Below, in pieces: positions 1 to 12,218 of a stretch of 64,000 nt of DNA (positions are counted from its first letter, which is position 1; every line of letters begins with the position of its first letter). Position numbers and translations under genes: made by a program. Under the pieces are notes generated by a model. That model searched no databases, had not been told where the DNA came from, and saw nothing but the letters and a program-made list of their open reading frames with translations. The DNA comes from Diphasiastrum complanatum (Eukaryota > Streptophyta > Lycopodiopsida > Lycopodiales > Lycopodiaceae), in assembly GCA_029204225.1 (NCBI GenBank), contig CM055098.1, positions 17,163,775 to 17,227,774 of the forward strand, written 5' to 3'.

Positions 1-259
1 AATATTCTCCCATTCCCCTTAGGATCTCCATGAAGCCTATATTAAGCTATTGGCCTCCTATTCTTGCATTATAGCAGTCATACACCATGCAAGTGCTCCT
101 ATGTCCAATTATAGGTCTGGGTCCTCATATGATTATTAATTATCTTTACAAGCCAAGCCCGGAGTGACAAGGCATAACCAATAACCATATACACTGGAGT
201 GACTGGCTATCCATGTCAAGAATTACTCCAAATTCCACATACTGGACATGGACGTAATA
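1..259 (-). repeat. Gypsy LTR fragment, minus strand, running off the window edge
   Basis: The reverse complement of this stretch matches the LTR at 45749-46000 along its length, with shared blocks such as ATAATCATATGAGG and AATTGGACATAGGAGCAC. The 5' end of the LTR falls at 259, where the expected TGTTACGTCC reads TATTACGTCC. The 3' part lies outside the window. It abuts a truncated copia gag directly, so it either inserted there or was joined by deletion. The first codons of the open frame that starts at 248 are LTR sequence, not gag. Confidence 0.8.
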
Positions 260-1015
260 GAGTCCTTATTGGAGATGAATGAGTTGATGGAAATTGTTCT
301 CGGTGTGGAGGAGAGACCTTTGCCACAACAAGATCAATTGAGGTATGACAAGAGAGCTAAGAAGGCTCTACACATTATCAAGATGAATGTGACCAATGAA
401 CTTCTCAAAGAAGTTGGTAAGTGCATTACATCAAAGAAGGCTTGGGATTCTTTAAAGAAGCTTTATGAATCTAAGTCTACATCTAGAGTACTAAGTCTAA
501 GAAGACAAATCTTTTCTTGTATGCAAAAGAAGGATGAAAGTGCTCATGCTTTTGTTTTGAGGGTTAAAACAATCAATGATGAGCTAGCATGTATTGATGA
601 AAGCATTAAGGAGATAGAACTTGTTCAAGTTGTTCTTAATGGCTTGTTGGATGATCATGCTAATCTTGTTCAAAGTTTTGCTATTGAAAAGACTTTGCCA
701 AGTATGGTGGATTTGCAAGAGATTTTGGTGAATGAGGAGTTTAGGCTTCAACCAAGAGGTGGATCTACATCTACATGGCTATGTTCATCAAAGGCAAATT
801 CAAGGGAAAAGGCAAAGGCAAGTGGTCAAACGGTCAAGATCAAGGTGAGCCTTCTTGTTTTGTTGGTAAAAAGAAAGATAGGTCAAAGTTAAAGTGCTTC
901 TATTGTGGAATCAAAGGGCATTTTGCTAGTGATTCCTACAAGAAGAAGAGAGATCAAGGTGAGAAGCAAACCAACCTAACTATTGATGAAGATGGTGTTG
1001 ATGAACAAATCTCAA
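260..1015 (+). pseudogene. Copia gag with degenerate zinc knuckle
   Basis: From 260 the frame carries the retrotransposon gag domain (UBN2 type): an LLEMNELMEIV start, a KKAWDSLKKLYE helix, and the LRRQIFSCMQKKDE and VVLNGLLDDH segments typical of copia gag. The frame then shifts into one holding a CCHC-like knuckle near 895-940. It reads CFYCGIKGHFASDS, so the final zinc-binding cysteine is serine. The natural start codon is lost; the methionine at 248 belongs to the adjacent LTR. The gag would form the RNA-packaging particle, but this copy cannot make a complete one. Confidence 0.85.
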
Positions 1016-1028
1016 ATGATGCTTTGTT

Positions 1029-1490
1029 ATGTCATTTTCTTTATTGGCTAATCATGGAGACATTGATCCTTGGTGGATTGATAGTGGAGCTACATCACAT
1101 ATGACATATCATGAAGAGTATTACTCATCTTTGATGGCATTTGAAGGTGACAAGAAGGTGATCTACACGGCCAATGATGGTGAGTGTGCAATCAAAGGAA
1201 TTGGCACAATTTCTATTTTCCTTTCTACTAGGAATGTGAATTTGAGAGATGTTTTGTTCATTCCTTCCATTACTAAGAATCTTCGTAGTGTGAGTCAATT
1301 GCTTGATAAGGGATTCAAGGTGGAGTTTGGTGGTGATGCTTGTTTGATCAAGGGAGAAGATGAATTGATTGCAAAAGGGAAAAGGCAAGGTAAGTTGTTC
1401 AAACTTGATGCTTGTGTTGTTGCTAACCAAGTTGGATGCATGGCAAAAGAGCAAAAGTCAATGCAAGAGGTGTGGCACAAGAGAATGTGA
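1029..1490 (+). pseudogene. Copia aspartic protease and gag-pre-integrase start
   Basis: The frame contains WWIDSGATSHM near 1071-1103, the D-S-G catalytic loop of copia proteases, about 18 residues in. It is followed by the usual conserved segment ending in VLFIPSITKNLRSVSQLL. The frame closes right after VWHKRM, which is the first conserved stretch of the gag-pre-integrase domain. The protease would process the polyprotein. The active-site motif is intact, but the frame is cut off from gag upstream and integrase downstream. Confidence 0.85.
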
Positions 1491-1492
1491 AA

Positions 1493-2145
1493 TCTCAACT
1501 ACAAGTCATTGGAGAATCTGGCAAAGAGGCAAGTTGTGTTTGGTCTTCCTAAATCTCTAACAAGCTTGAATCACGTTTGTGAGCAATATGCCTTATCAAA
1601 GTCACATAGGTTACCTTACAAGAGGTCTACATCAAGATCAAGTATGCCTTTCCAACTTATGCATTTGGATATTCATGGTGTTACTACAATTAGCAATGGA
1701 AGTGCTAAGATGTATGTGACTTTCGTTGATGATTTTAGTAGATTTTGTTGGGTTTATCTACTAAAGAGCAAAGATGAAGTGTTTGATCTCTTTGTCAACT
1801 TCAAGATCGCAAGGGAGGTTCAATTTACTACAAAGATCAAGTGCTTGAGGAGTGAAAATGGTGATGAGTATATTTCTACCAAGTTCAAGGCTTTATGTGA
1901 TGAGCATGGGATCAAGAGGGAGTACACAAGCCCAAGGACACCACAAAAAAATGGAGTGGCCGAGAGGAAGAATAGGACTTTGTGTGAAGGTGCCAAATCC
2001 ATGAGGTTAGGTGCTAATCTTCCTAAATCTTTTTGGGATCAAGCTTTGTAGTGTGCTAATTTTCTATGAAATAGGTGTCCGAGTGCTATATTGGATGGAA
2101 AAACCCCTTTTGAAGTATTGTTTGGTAGAAGTCGTTCACAATGCA
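1493..2145 (+). pseudogene. Copia integrase core, catalytically damaged and truncated
   Basis: The main frame (1509-2051) shows the zinc-domain tail, the HLDIHG first-acid motif, the TFVDDFSRFCWVY strand, an LRSENGDEY segment where families normally carry LRSDNG, and the KNGVAERKNRT motif with the third catalytic acid. The second catalytic aspartate therefore appears replaced by glutamate. Homology continues past the stop near 2050, with a second stop, through GKTPFEVLFGRS to about 2145 and then ends abruptly. It is a relic of the enzyme that inserts the cDNA. Confidence 0.85.
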
Positions 2146-2629
2146 CATACTGAGTAATCCAGACATTCAAACTTGTGTTGAATTTTGACTATTCAATGTA
2201 GTTTTGTGCCTAATTGATTATGGAGGTAACAAGTAGTAAGTATTGCTTCAGTCCAAAAAGGATTGGGAATATTCAAATGTGCAAATATAGCCTTTGCAAA
2301 TTCCATGAGAGCAATTCTTTTGCTCAACAACTCCATTTTGCTACAAGCTATAATGTGTTGTGGATCGTCACTTCATGCCCATTTCGTAAGTCTCCCCACC
2401 CATACATTGAATTTGATATTGTCGTAATTCATATTTTATTTGTGAATTTGTCTAAAATAAATTACAATCACCGATTTGTTGGTTCATGTAGAAACATGTT
2501 GTAAAGCGGTCTTCCACAAAAGAGGAGTAACATGATCACTAATACTACAAGATATTGACATTTTATAAACAAATAACTTCTTTTTCAATTAGAGACTTGT
2601 AGTAACATCCTGAGTTTCATAGATACTAG
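2146..2629. other. AT-rich DNA without recognisable features
   Basis: The open frame at 2214-2504 has no recognisable motif and looks like chance in AT-rich DNA. Copia homology stops at about 2145 and resumes on the other strand near 2630. Confidence 0.5.
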
Positions 2630-2902
2630 TTAAGTTTTGTCCCATGCCTTCGATGTTGTACTCGAACTAATGTGAGGGATTTGTGAATCCTTTAGATTTA
2701 GTGTAGCTAGAGCAAGAGCTTTAGAATCTCTTTGCCTCCACTTTAATATTGTACCTAGATCAGTGTTGGGCTTTGTTTCAAAGTCATCAACAACTTCCCA
2801 CAAATATTTCTCAAGAAAGATCATCTTGATTCTGAATTTTCACACGTAGAAATCTTTTCCATCGTATCTTTCAATGAGTCTTAAGTTTGAAGATGATTCC
2901 AT
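2630..2902 (-). pseudogene. Copia gag N-terminal fragment
   Basis: On the minus strand an ATG at 2902 starts a frame matching the gag N-terminus of the copia element at 22212. Shared features include an MxSSS start, LIxxxxGxxFxxxKF, an ELWDIV-like block, KWRxRDxKAxAxxTLNxKDxQIxHI, and KAWD near the end. A TGA interrupts it at the position of a conserved tryptophan. Only about 90 codons remain, with no LTR beside them, so this is an old scrap of a related family. Confidence 0.8.
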
Positions 2903-3231
2903 GCTAGTAACTTAAAAATGGATCGTAAGCAGTTTGATATAACTATGATAATATACAAGGTCAGAACTTGGCAATATTAAAAAAAAAATTCATGACTCCT
3001 CAAGCTTTGACATGGACAACAATTGAGGACACGTGCAATTTCCACATGAATGTTTTGTTTTGACAATATTATTTTTGTGGATGGGTGCATGTGAGCATGC
3101 TCTCTTCAACTTGAAGAGGTGGTAAGAGTTTTGTAGTTTGGTCTTGTTAGCAAAGACAAAAAGCATTGATTCAACTCGATTTTTTTTTTTTTTTGCGTAT
3201 TGTTATGCAACTGCAGTTATACTTTTTTGTA

Positions 3232-3247
3232 CACACACACACGCGCG

Positions 3248-3281
<34 letters not shown>
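3232..3281. repeat. Compound (AC)n-(CG)n-(CA)n microsatellite
   Basis: Alternating purine-pyrimidine tract: AC repeats, then about 8 CG dinucleotides, then CA repeats. Such tracts can form Z-DNA. The ACG/CAC-coded frames overlapping it on both strands are artefacts of the repeat. Confidence 0.95.
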
Positions 3282-3287
<6 letters not shown>

Positions 3288-5316
3288 GTTGAGTTTCTTT
3301 AAGGAATTATGTGATAATTCCACATATGTAATCTTGAGAAATTGGATTGCCATTACTCTGGGCAATAATGAAAAATTTATATTCATAAAAAAATTATTAA
3401 CCCAAAATAGAGCACAGAGTCTGTTTGGAAAGATGAAAGCAAAAATAGATTGAGTGCTCAAGGTGATGATGCGAGCTCCTTCAGATTAGATTATTGCACA
3501 TTCTCAACATGTAATGAGACTCATATTATAAGTGGAGTAGGTCCTTAACTCTTAGCTAAAGGAATAAAGTTGAGAAACATATTACATGAAGAGTATCATT
3601 ATGATTTTGATTGTGTTCAACATTATATGCTTGTGAAGAGTATAATCACAAGTTTAAGTTTTGGTGTTAGATGTTTATGTGGAAGCTTTTTCATAAATAT
3701 CTCATTAGAGTTATTACTTGGTTGCAACATGTCAAAGACAAGTAGTTTACATTCAATATCCTAGCTCCATCCAATACAATATCTTCAAGGAAGTGATTTT
3801 TTTTTTTTCAGAAGATAGTAGGATTAAAATTTCCAACCATTTCATTCTTCAAGAATTAGGGTCATTCAACACATTGTAACATATTGATATTGCATATTAC
3901 AATGGTTGTAGTTACTATATGACATTCTACTGTCAAGGTCTATATTTCAATGGATTGAAAATGTTAGTTATGCAACCAATGCAATCAAGTATCACAAGAA
4001 AATTCACAGTTGTTGAGTGTTCTACTTCAATCTTGAGATATCGTGGCATTTACAAACAACATTTCTAGTTTCTACGACATGTGCAATTGTGGATATATGT
4101 AGGGAATAAGTGAAGTACCCACTTGCAATAGATATATGGAGGACTAAGTGAATCTTTAATAAAACAATAAGAGTTTCTAAGATACTAATAGTTGGTACAA
4201 TCGCACTACGTGCATAAAAACATGAGAGTATAACGAGTAGGATATATGTCTAGACCTAGTCTTCTATGAGTGTAAGCCTAGGCCATGAGCATGAGCCCCA
4301 CTCAATAATCGTAGCTTAATATTAATCAAGTTTGAAAGTTAGGTTCAAAGAAGTTAATCAAAGTAGATCAAGGCCTAAATAGTTGACTTTGGCTTGTGCC
4401 AATTACAAGGAGCTTTGTTTTGTATAAAGATTGGTACATCTTTGTAAAATAGGTCTTCATTATGTTAATGATAAATTTAAGAAGAGGGTAGTTTCTTTTT
4501 CTCCATACTCTAGGTCTCTTTGCTTGTATCTCTCTTTTTAGAAGAATTTTTGTATGTGAATGCTAGAACAAAGCTTGTTATTTCTCCTTTCATGCTTGCA
4601 AACTGTCTGCGATGTCTTAGGTTAATAACAGTCTTAAAAGTATTGTTAATAGAGTAGAGTTAATGAAATAGAATTAATGTGTGATTAGTATCAAAATAGT
4701 AGCATTAGAGTTGTTGGCTAGTGTTAGAATATATGCATTAAGCTTTGTTGTGATTTTTGAATCTTGAGTTTATGGTTTGAAATTTTTACTTGAAATTGTC
4801 TATGGATATTATTGTCTCATAGATCCATACAATTAGATTAACCCATATAGAGAACATCAAGATTATATCAAATTTGAAGTATATCAATCTTGGTTAGGAG
4901 ATGTATAGAGAAATTCCACTTTATCTCAATACTAGCTCACTACATACAAAGATTTGAATAAAGATCAAGGTACAAGCCACTTTTCGTTAGTATGAAAAAA
5001 AGACTACTTTCCTAGATCTTACTAATAGTTAAAATAAACTCTTATAGTTTTTTGAGGTTTGAACTCAATCTTTTTGTAAAACTCACATCTAAATGGATAA
5101 GTTGAAAGGATCCCTACAAGTTAAACTTGTTACTTTCAAAAAAAATAACTAGATATAACTTTTTTTCCAACTACAAAGATTACTACCGAATAAGATAGAT
5201 TTCATTAGGCTTGTGAAAAATCATTCTTTAAATTGATAGAATGGGAAAGACCTCACCTCTCCTTTGTGGATAGAAATTATTTATGAAGCATTTTATCCTA
5301 GGTGTATTTTTTCTAT

Positions 5317-5413
5317 TTGGACAAGGGAAAATTATGTTTTTAGAATTTGTACCAAGAGATTGAATTAATTCTTGGACAAGGGAAAATTATTAGAATTTGT
5401 ACCAAGAGATTGT
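5317..5413. repeat. 55-bp tandem duplication
   Basis: The block TTGGACAAGGGAAAATTAT followed by TAGAATTTGTACCAAGAGAT occurs twice with a period of 55 bp (starts at 5317 and 5372). The second copy lacks a few bases in the middle. It is a local duplication in non-coding DNA. Confidence 0.85.
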
Positions 5414-7299
5414 GTTCACTAGAAGGTTTGTACAACTACAAAGGTGGATGGCAACCTAAGTTTAAGAGATAGATAACTTGAATCGGGTTTGTCTATTACG
5501 GGTAGATTTTTATGAAATCTAGACAACGCTGAACTTTGTATGACAACGTCTAAATGGATGGTACTTTTAGTTTTTTTAAATGTTGGATCTCCTTGTATGC
5601 CAAATTCAAGTTTCATGGAAGTCAAACTGAGAGAAATGTTGCAACAAATTGAAAGGGTCAAGGAAGCATTATTACTATGTCATGAAAGTTTGGTATGACG
5701 AGAAGCTTTTTTGGGACATAGTGGAAAAAGTTGGATTGCAATTAATCTTGGTACTACTTAGAAGATGACAAACTTATTTGTTAGGGACAATTGTTTGTTG
5801 TTGTTGATAGACTTGAAATGATTGGATTGTATTGGCAAGAAATTTGATTTCTCACCTATCAAATTATTATTGATTGAGCACTTATCCCTAATAAATTTCA
5901 TTCATAAGGATATTTGCATTATATTCTGAAGGAGCTTAGCTTAAGCTCAAGCATTGATTTGACAATAAATTTTGGACAGTTGGTCCTTAAAGTGTGTTGT
6001 ATGTGGGATCCTCAAGCTTGTAGTCACCTCCTTAAGAAGTTTGAAAAGCACATCATAGATTGCCATATATAATTATAAAGGTTAGTCTAATGTACACTCA
6101 AAATCTACTAAAGTTCAAAGATCAAAATCTACATATGTTACGTGAAATAACAAATTTATATGTATGCATGATTGCTTCAAATAATATGGAAGCTTCCTAA
6201 TAATTTTCATATAGTTTGCAACGCAATAACAATGCAGACAAGCTCAGGACAAAAAAGGTGAATGATAATTATGACAAACATTGTGGTACTACCAAAAACA
6301 AATGATTACAAGAGACTTTCCATATCCTCCTACTAGAGTTCTTTGGTTGTACAAAATGATCTTGTTGCATTTGCTTGTACAATAGCCACAATAACTAAAT
6401 GATCACTATATACATTAATGTTATATTTTTACAAGATAAATAATTGGTAGCATTGTTGAGATCCATCTTTAAGTAAGTTTGTGTTTCTGACCAATTTGCA
6501 CTTTCATAGTTTGGCATGATTTCTATTCGATATACATATGTGTGTACATTCTTGACTTGAATCAAAACCTCATGTAGTGAAAAAAATCTTTTGGAGTGAA
6601 ACTTTTGCATCTATAGTAGTATTCAGAAAGTTTATAACAAGGCAATGAGAGAAATGCTAGTCCAAAAGCCAAGAATGTTGGTAGTAGATTTGTGATGAAG
6701 GACGTAACAATCAAATACCTGCAATTTGAAACAAATAATTATTAAAAACTAATGTTCTCAATACAACATAGTTACCTTTAGAATACAATATTAACATTTA
6801 TCTTAGAAGACTAATGGAAAATATATGTCGATGTACTATTTATATACAATGTTGCACGATGCACTCATTTTGTTGTGTCATACAATATCCACTCATAACA
6901 CTCATAATTGATATTGGAAATTGTTAGCTTCTCCAAGGTCGAAATTAAGACTACTTCAAAGCTGCACACAAATAACAAATACAAGCATACTGATTAACTA
7001 TGGTATAGATGGACTAAATTGAAAGCATTTAGATGACATATGAGCGGTGGCTCCCATCAAGAACTTGGCCATAAATGCTAGAAGAATAAAGTCAATAAAA
7101 ACCACAAAGAAATAGAGAATAAACTTACATAGGCCAATAAGGTTGGTAGCTCCTATCATTGTTAGAATGTGTATCACAAGTACCTTTATGTTTTTTTGGA
7201 AAGTTACTTTGACTATTGATTTTGAACAAACATGCAACCAAAAATCAACTGTCGGGAATTCTTTTTTTTCTTCTTCTTCTTCCATAGGGTGTCCTAAAG

Positions 7300-7800
7300 T
7301 CTCCCACCTTTGATAATGATAAAGATTGGTGAAAATACTTCAAAAATCTCTACATGCTCTCTAGTCGGCCACAATTTTCAGAACTTGATGATAATTGATT
7401 GCCAAAAGTCAAACATAGAGCTATATGCTAGAAACAAGTCGTTTAATAAGATTGAGCACAATTGGTTCCTTAATCTTTACATGAAAATGTTTCTCAAATT
7501 CTTGGATAGCCTCTACCCAAAGAAACTCTAGAAATCATGAAATAGATGATGTAAGGTCTCTTATTGTTGCATCTCATGCAAGTGGTTTGCACATTTCCCT
7601 TATACTTTGGTTTGATTGGTAATGCCTGCTTCATTTTTATTATCTTATTGATTGTCTTTTTCCAACTAATAGTTGATTCTAAGGTGTTCCATTTTGTATT
7701 CAACCAATCAAAGGTGTTGCTTTCCTTTCTGACCACTTCAAAGTATTTCGCATACATGATTTTAAACCCTTTTACTAGCATTAGATAGAGCAATGTTCAT
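7300..7800 (-). pseudogene. Possible LINE RT C-terminal (zf-RVT-like) relic
   Basis: The minus-strand frame at 7494-7793 contains an FDWLNTKWNTLES segment and a TCMRCNNKRPYIIYF segment. These are reminiscent of the zinc-binding region after the reverse transcriptase in plant LINEs, where a CxxC is followed by a His-Phe-Leu block and tryptophan-rich helices. The later zinc ligands are not conserved and the frame breaks near 7494. The assignment rests on style rather than a clear motif. Confidence 0.25.
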
Positions 7801-7860
7801 TGACTCCAAGATCTCCATGTCTATTAGTTGTGAAATTGGCAAGATTAGGTTCCTTATAGT

Positions 7861-7920
7861 TGACTTATAGTTTTCACTATAGATGACAATATCATCTAAG
7901 AATACCACTAGGCATTGTCC
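7861..7920 (-). pseudogene. Reverse transcriptase YxDD-like motif fragment
   Basis: The minus frame starting at 7920 reads CLVVFLDDIVIYS, which matches the catalytic F/YxDD strand of Ty3/gypsy reverse transcriptases (compare VVVFLDDILIYS at 44.76 kb). Flanking residues in the same frame do not continue as RT, so this is a tiny relic or a coincidence. Confidence 0.35.
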
Positions 7921-8406
7921 CTGGTATGAACAAGAAACACAAAGTTCTTTTTATTGTCATTGTCAAGGATGAGCTTATCGATGTGAATTCCTTGGCGAAT
8001 CTATGACATGTTCCTAATTTTCCAGAGGCTTTAGAGTGTCGTCTCAAAGATGGAGAGTACACACGAAGAAAAAGAAAGACCAAATTTGACTAAAAATCGG
8101 GACATGATTCAAGCACCCACAAAGAAACATGAGATGAATAATAGAAGGATCTAAAAGTCCTAGGTCTCTTAGTTGGAATTGAGCTGAGCATACGTCCCAA
8201 ATCAAGTGCTTGGTTCTATTGTTGTAGAGGAATTTATTGAGGACTCTAGAGATAAGCTGGTAGTAAGAAGAGATTGGTGTCGACCATATTTAAAGGAAGT
8301 ACATGAATTTGATAGAATTGAAGTATTTGAGGATGAACAAATAAATTGCAAAACCCATGGAAGTAGAGTTCCATGTGTTTAGTTTTGAGGAGATTTAAGT
8401 TTATAT

Positions 8407-9169
<763 letters not shown>

Positions 9170-10140
9170 TTAGTATGGCCCGCGAGTTTCACGGTGGCAC
9201 TTTATTAGATATCCCGTGACATGTTCCACGTATTTGATTCTGGCCAAGCTATGTTTGTCGGATGTTGGAAAAAAGACTTTGTGGACGCCCTCCAACCAAA
9301 ATTGGGCAATCCAGGTCCTTGGTCTTGACCTTCTTTTGCCTGTGCAGAATTGTGGTGGCGGTGGAATCACCACTTGGGGCGTTGGTGGCTGTTGCGTTGT
9401 TTGAAGCTGCCATTCTTTCAGTGCAGCCTTGGCTTTAGATAAGTCTTGGTTTGCCTGGGGCCAGCAGTACCGATCGAAGGCCGCTTAATAATTCAAAAGC
9501 ATCCGCCTGAATAGTTGCACCTGCTGGGTCAGATAATCTGCCTCATGCTGGGTGAGCGGTCGTGTGGTTGGTTGGGCGCACCACTCTGTTCGTTCTTGAT
9601 GGAGGGCTGTTACCTCCGCTCCGAGGTGCTGGTTCTCGGTTTTGACTACTTGTAGTTCTCGGCCTGGAGCGGGGCTAGTTGTTGCTGCGTTGACTGCGTG
9701 GCTTCCTGGACCTTTACCGCTGCGTGCACCATGGATTTGTACAAGGCCTGGATATAGGCCTGAAGGGCGGTCTCGTTCTTCTGCAGCTTGAGCATTGTGG
9801 CCTTCTCTGCTTGAATGTGCTGTTGTACCACTTGGTGGTCCTGATGGAGCTGTGTGAGCTCGGCGCACAGCTTGGTATTATTGGTTGCCAACTCGACAAC
9901 ACGGCCATCCAATTTGGATTTGGCAGCTACCAGGTCTGTGAGCAGGGTGCCCAATTGCTGGTATGCGGAGCGACCGGTGCTGAAGTGCTGGATGGGCCTA
10001 GTTGTGGTGCAGTCTCTGATTCATTGTCGTCATGATCCTCGATGAGGATCTCCGGAGGAACTAATTCCTTTGGTGCAGTGGGATTGGCACGTGGAGGGGA
10101 TGAGATGAATTCGATTGTTTTGAATGCGGATCGTCTAATG
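9170..10140 (-). pseudogene. Gypsy gag with N-terminal coiled coil (frameshifted)
   Basis: Reading down from 10140: an acidic linker (PPEILIEDHDDNESE), then a frame at 9954-9646 with strong heptad character (LTDLVAAKSKLDGRV, LQKNETALQAYIQALY). A frameshift follows into QHLGAEVTALHQERTE and LTQQVQLFRRMLLNY, then a stop near 9485. A further frame carries an RTWIAQF segment and a DKHSLARIKYVEHVTG segment, which resemble the start of the gypsy retrotransposon gag domain. The copy ends near 9170, before the zinc knuckle. The coiled coil would mediate gag oligomerisation. At least two frameshifts and one stop make it non-functional. Confidence 0.6.
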
Positions 10141-10145
10141 GTTTA

Positions 10146-10691
10146 TCAGACTCGACATTTTGAATGAAAGGAGCAGTGGGGGATAATGGCGGAAGTGTGA
10201 ATAGGGGGAGAGATGGGCTGTTCAAAAGAGGGGACGACATCTGGCATGAGAAAATGGAGAGTGGTGTCTAGGTATTGGGGGAGGTGGGTAGTGTGAAATT
10301 GATGAGGTTCATAAGGGCCAAGGTACCGGGGGAATAGCTGGGAATCTTGAGGGTTGATGGAGATGGGGGGAATGGACACTGTGTCGCGGGTGGCGGAGGC
10401 GGAAGATGCGAGTGGGATGGAGGAGATAATGGTCATAATAGAGGGGGTGGCGAGAACGGCAGTGGACGGAGGGGAAATACATGGAAGAAACGGGGGGTAG
10501 GAGAGTTGTGGAAGAAGCGGTAGGAGGGGTGATGGTGGTGGCATCGCGGTGGGTGCTGCTAGATGGGGAAGAGGTTGTAGAAGAGGCTGTGTCGCGCATG
10601 CGTTTGGCTGAGGGTGAATGGGAGGGAAGGGTGGGGAGACATCGGCTAGTGGAGGGGATTGGCAAAACGGTTTGGAAAATCCTTTTTGCAT
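10146..10691 (-). pseudogene. Proline/serine-rich frame between pol and gag relics
   Basis: A 181-codon open frame on the minus strand, extremely rich in Pro, Ser and Thr, with repeated SPPLADVSPPFPP-like and PPSPLLPLLPQL-like stretches. No domain is recognised. It lies immediately upstream of the coiled-coil gag region and may be its disordered N-terminus. A second overlapping frame (10665-10309, Ser/Thr-rich) is equally possible, so the true frame is uncertain. Composition, rather than selection, could explain the lack of stops. Confidence 0.35.
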
Positions 10692-11029
10692 TCTCTTGGC
10701 TGGGTCAAGATAGCTCTAACCACATACTTCAAAGCATCCGTAGGCACATGAAACTCGATAGTCCAATTGGGCGGTCGTAAGATTGGCGCTGAGACCAATG
10801 CATCCTTAAGCTTTTGGAGGGCATATAAGGCTTCCTCCGTCCAGTGTGGTTTTGTGGTAAGCTTGTAGATTGGCCTTGCTAACTTCACAAAATCTAAGAT
10901 AAAAATCCGATAATAGTTAGCGTGGCCCATAAAGATGTAGATTTCACGAATCGTCCCTGGTGGTGGTAGATCAACAATGACTAATAATATCAGGACACTA
11001 TTAATATGAAACGCTCTATTTGGAATCAA
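10692..11029 (-). pseudogene. Gypsy reverse transcriptase/RNase H junction fragment
   Basis: The minus-strand frame contains the block after the RT palm: LPPPGTIREIYIFMGHANYYR (a version of the FLGLxxYYRRF motif), then FVKLARPIYKLT, HWTEEALYALQKLKDAL, and a FHVPTDALKYVV segment. In the last, the RNase H first acid (normally T-D-A-S) is altered. Homology ends at about 10700, where the proline-rich frame begins. This is the C-terminal edge of RT plus the start of RNase H only. Confidence 0.8.
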
Positions 11030-11095
11030 TATAAATGCTCTAAATAGATTGAATAATTTGGTACAGAAAATTGTAGCTCTTCTACCATGAAATCA

Positions 11096-11107
11096 GCTCT
11101 GGTACCA
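11096..11107 (-). other. Primer-binding site, minus-strand LTR element
   Basis: On the minus strand the sequence is CCAACA followed by TGGTACCAGAGC, matching the tRNA-iMet-complementary PBS (consensus TGGTATCAGAGC) just after an LTR-like CA end. It implies an LTR starting at 11108 and extending to higher coordinates; I cannot find its other boundary. The gypsy RT fragment begins only about 70 bp further on, so gag and most of pol were deleted. Confidence 0.6.
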
Positions 11108-11640
11108 TGTTGGAAAAAGGAAAAAAAACTGATACAAAAACTTGCATTAGATGCAACTATTGGGCTCTGTAGAATAATCCTTCTTCAATGCATGACTATG
11201 CCTATCAAATTCAAACCATACTAATGTGACAAGAGTCACGTTTGATTCGACTTAATTCTAATAATCATCTAAATCTATGAGATTGATTACCTAAACAAAT
11301 ATAAATAGAGTAGACATATTGATATGCGTAAGTGTCCGAAAGATCAGACAAAACTATATTGTGCTGTCACTTATCCAGTTTGGTTACACGACAATTACTT
11401 GCTAACAATGGTTAGAGCAAGTTGTTAGCTTCAAAACAAGTGGTAACATGTTTTGGTAACCTTCGACAATTTTTTTTTGAACCTTCGATAGTCGCTTGAT
11501 AATCTTTGTCGTTGTCATTGTTGACTCACTTGTAAACTATTTTCGTGTATTTCTGCAGACTATGTGATAACACTAGTAAATCTGCAGCAACTGGATAAAT
11601 GAATGGATGTAGATTAACAATCAGATTAGAGTGATAAGGA
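11108..11640 (-). repeat. Presumed minus-strand LTR, outer boundary unclear
   Basis: AT-rich sequence directly upstream (minus-strand sense) of the PBS at 11096-11107, so at least its proximal part should be LTR. No second copy exists in the window to define its length. No coding frame is supported. Confidence 0.35.
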
Positions 11641-11649
11641 ATTTCAACA

Positions 11650-12215
11650 CATCTGGCTCTCGTGGATTATGTTGTGTGCACTCTCCATAAGTATCTAACT
11701 CATCTTCTTAGCTAGTCCACTCTAAGATGGGTTGTATAGAACTATCAATTGCTATTCAATCGCATGCTCTTTGCAATAATCTTTGAAGGAGTTTGAAGTG
11801 AATTCACCTCCATTACTGTTCTATATACCGTAACACTTCTTGAGAAGTCATAAGTGAAATGTACAAAGTATTTCAACCTTAGGGAGTTCATATCAGAACT
11901 ACCACATATACTTGGATCAATTCCAACACTTGCTCTATCCAATTGGTTGACATCTTCATAATTGGAGCCTTGTGATGCTTACCAAACAAGCAACCTTCGC
12001 ATAGTCTTGGACTTGCTTTACTACCAATCTTTAGACCTTGGATTGCTTGGACCTTATGCATCTACCTCAATTTTGATAGTTCAAGTGGCCTAGGCATTTG
12101 TGCCATAGTTCCATTGAATCTTCTTTAACTGACAATATAGCTTGGTGTTCCCTTTGTGTTGTGGTCAGTCAAAATAGATCTCCCACTCTCAATCCCTTTG
12201 CCATCAGGATTCTCT
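11650..12215 (-). pseudogene. Copia gag-pre-integrase and integrase core relic
   Basis: The minus strand, across several frames, shows a SMELWHKCLGHLNYQ gag-pre-integrase motif near 12110, cysteine pairs of the integrase zinc domain near 12000 (LCEGCLFGKHH), then DPSICG, KYFVHFTYDFSR and GGEFTS-like integrase core pieces down to about 11750. The middle of the core is deleted. Many frameshifts and stops indicate an old copy. It lies downstream of another integrase fragment on the same strand, which is the wrong order for one element. Confidence 0.75.
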
Positions 12216-12218
12216 CAA

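Larger units (their letters stand above)
260..2145 (+). mobile_element. Ty1/copia relic (gag, protease, integrase; no RT)
   Basis: Three adjoining reading frames encode, in order, a copia gag, an aspartic protease and the integrase core, which is the Ty1/copia order. The copy is truncated at both ends: gag begins inside its domain next to the LTR fragment, and integrase ends near 2145 after a GKTPFE motif, so reverse transcriptase, RNase H and both LTRs are missing. Frames shift at least twice (near 800-890 and 1490), with stops near 2050 and 2090. Codon use is AT-rich like the surrounding DNA. Confidence 0.9.
2903..7290. other. AT-rich intergenic DNA
   Basis: About 4.4 kb with no coding frame I can support; the short frames at 3570, 5419, 6395 and 6998 lack motifs. 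It contains a microsatellite (3232-3281) and a small tandem duplication (5317-5413), listed separately, plus several poly-A/T runs. Confidence 0.5.

Noticed and set aside
3166-3461. ORFs across the AC/CG repeat
   Set aside because: Chance frames through a dinucleotide repeat.
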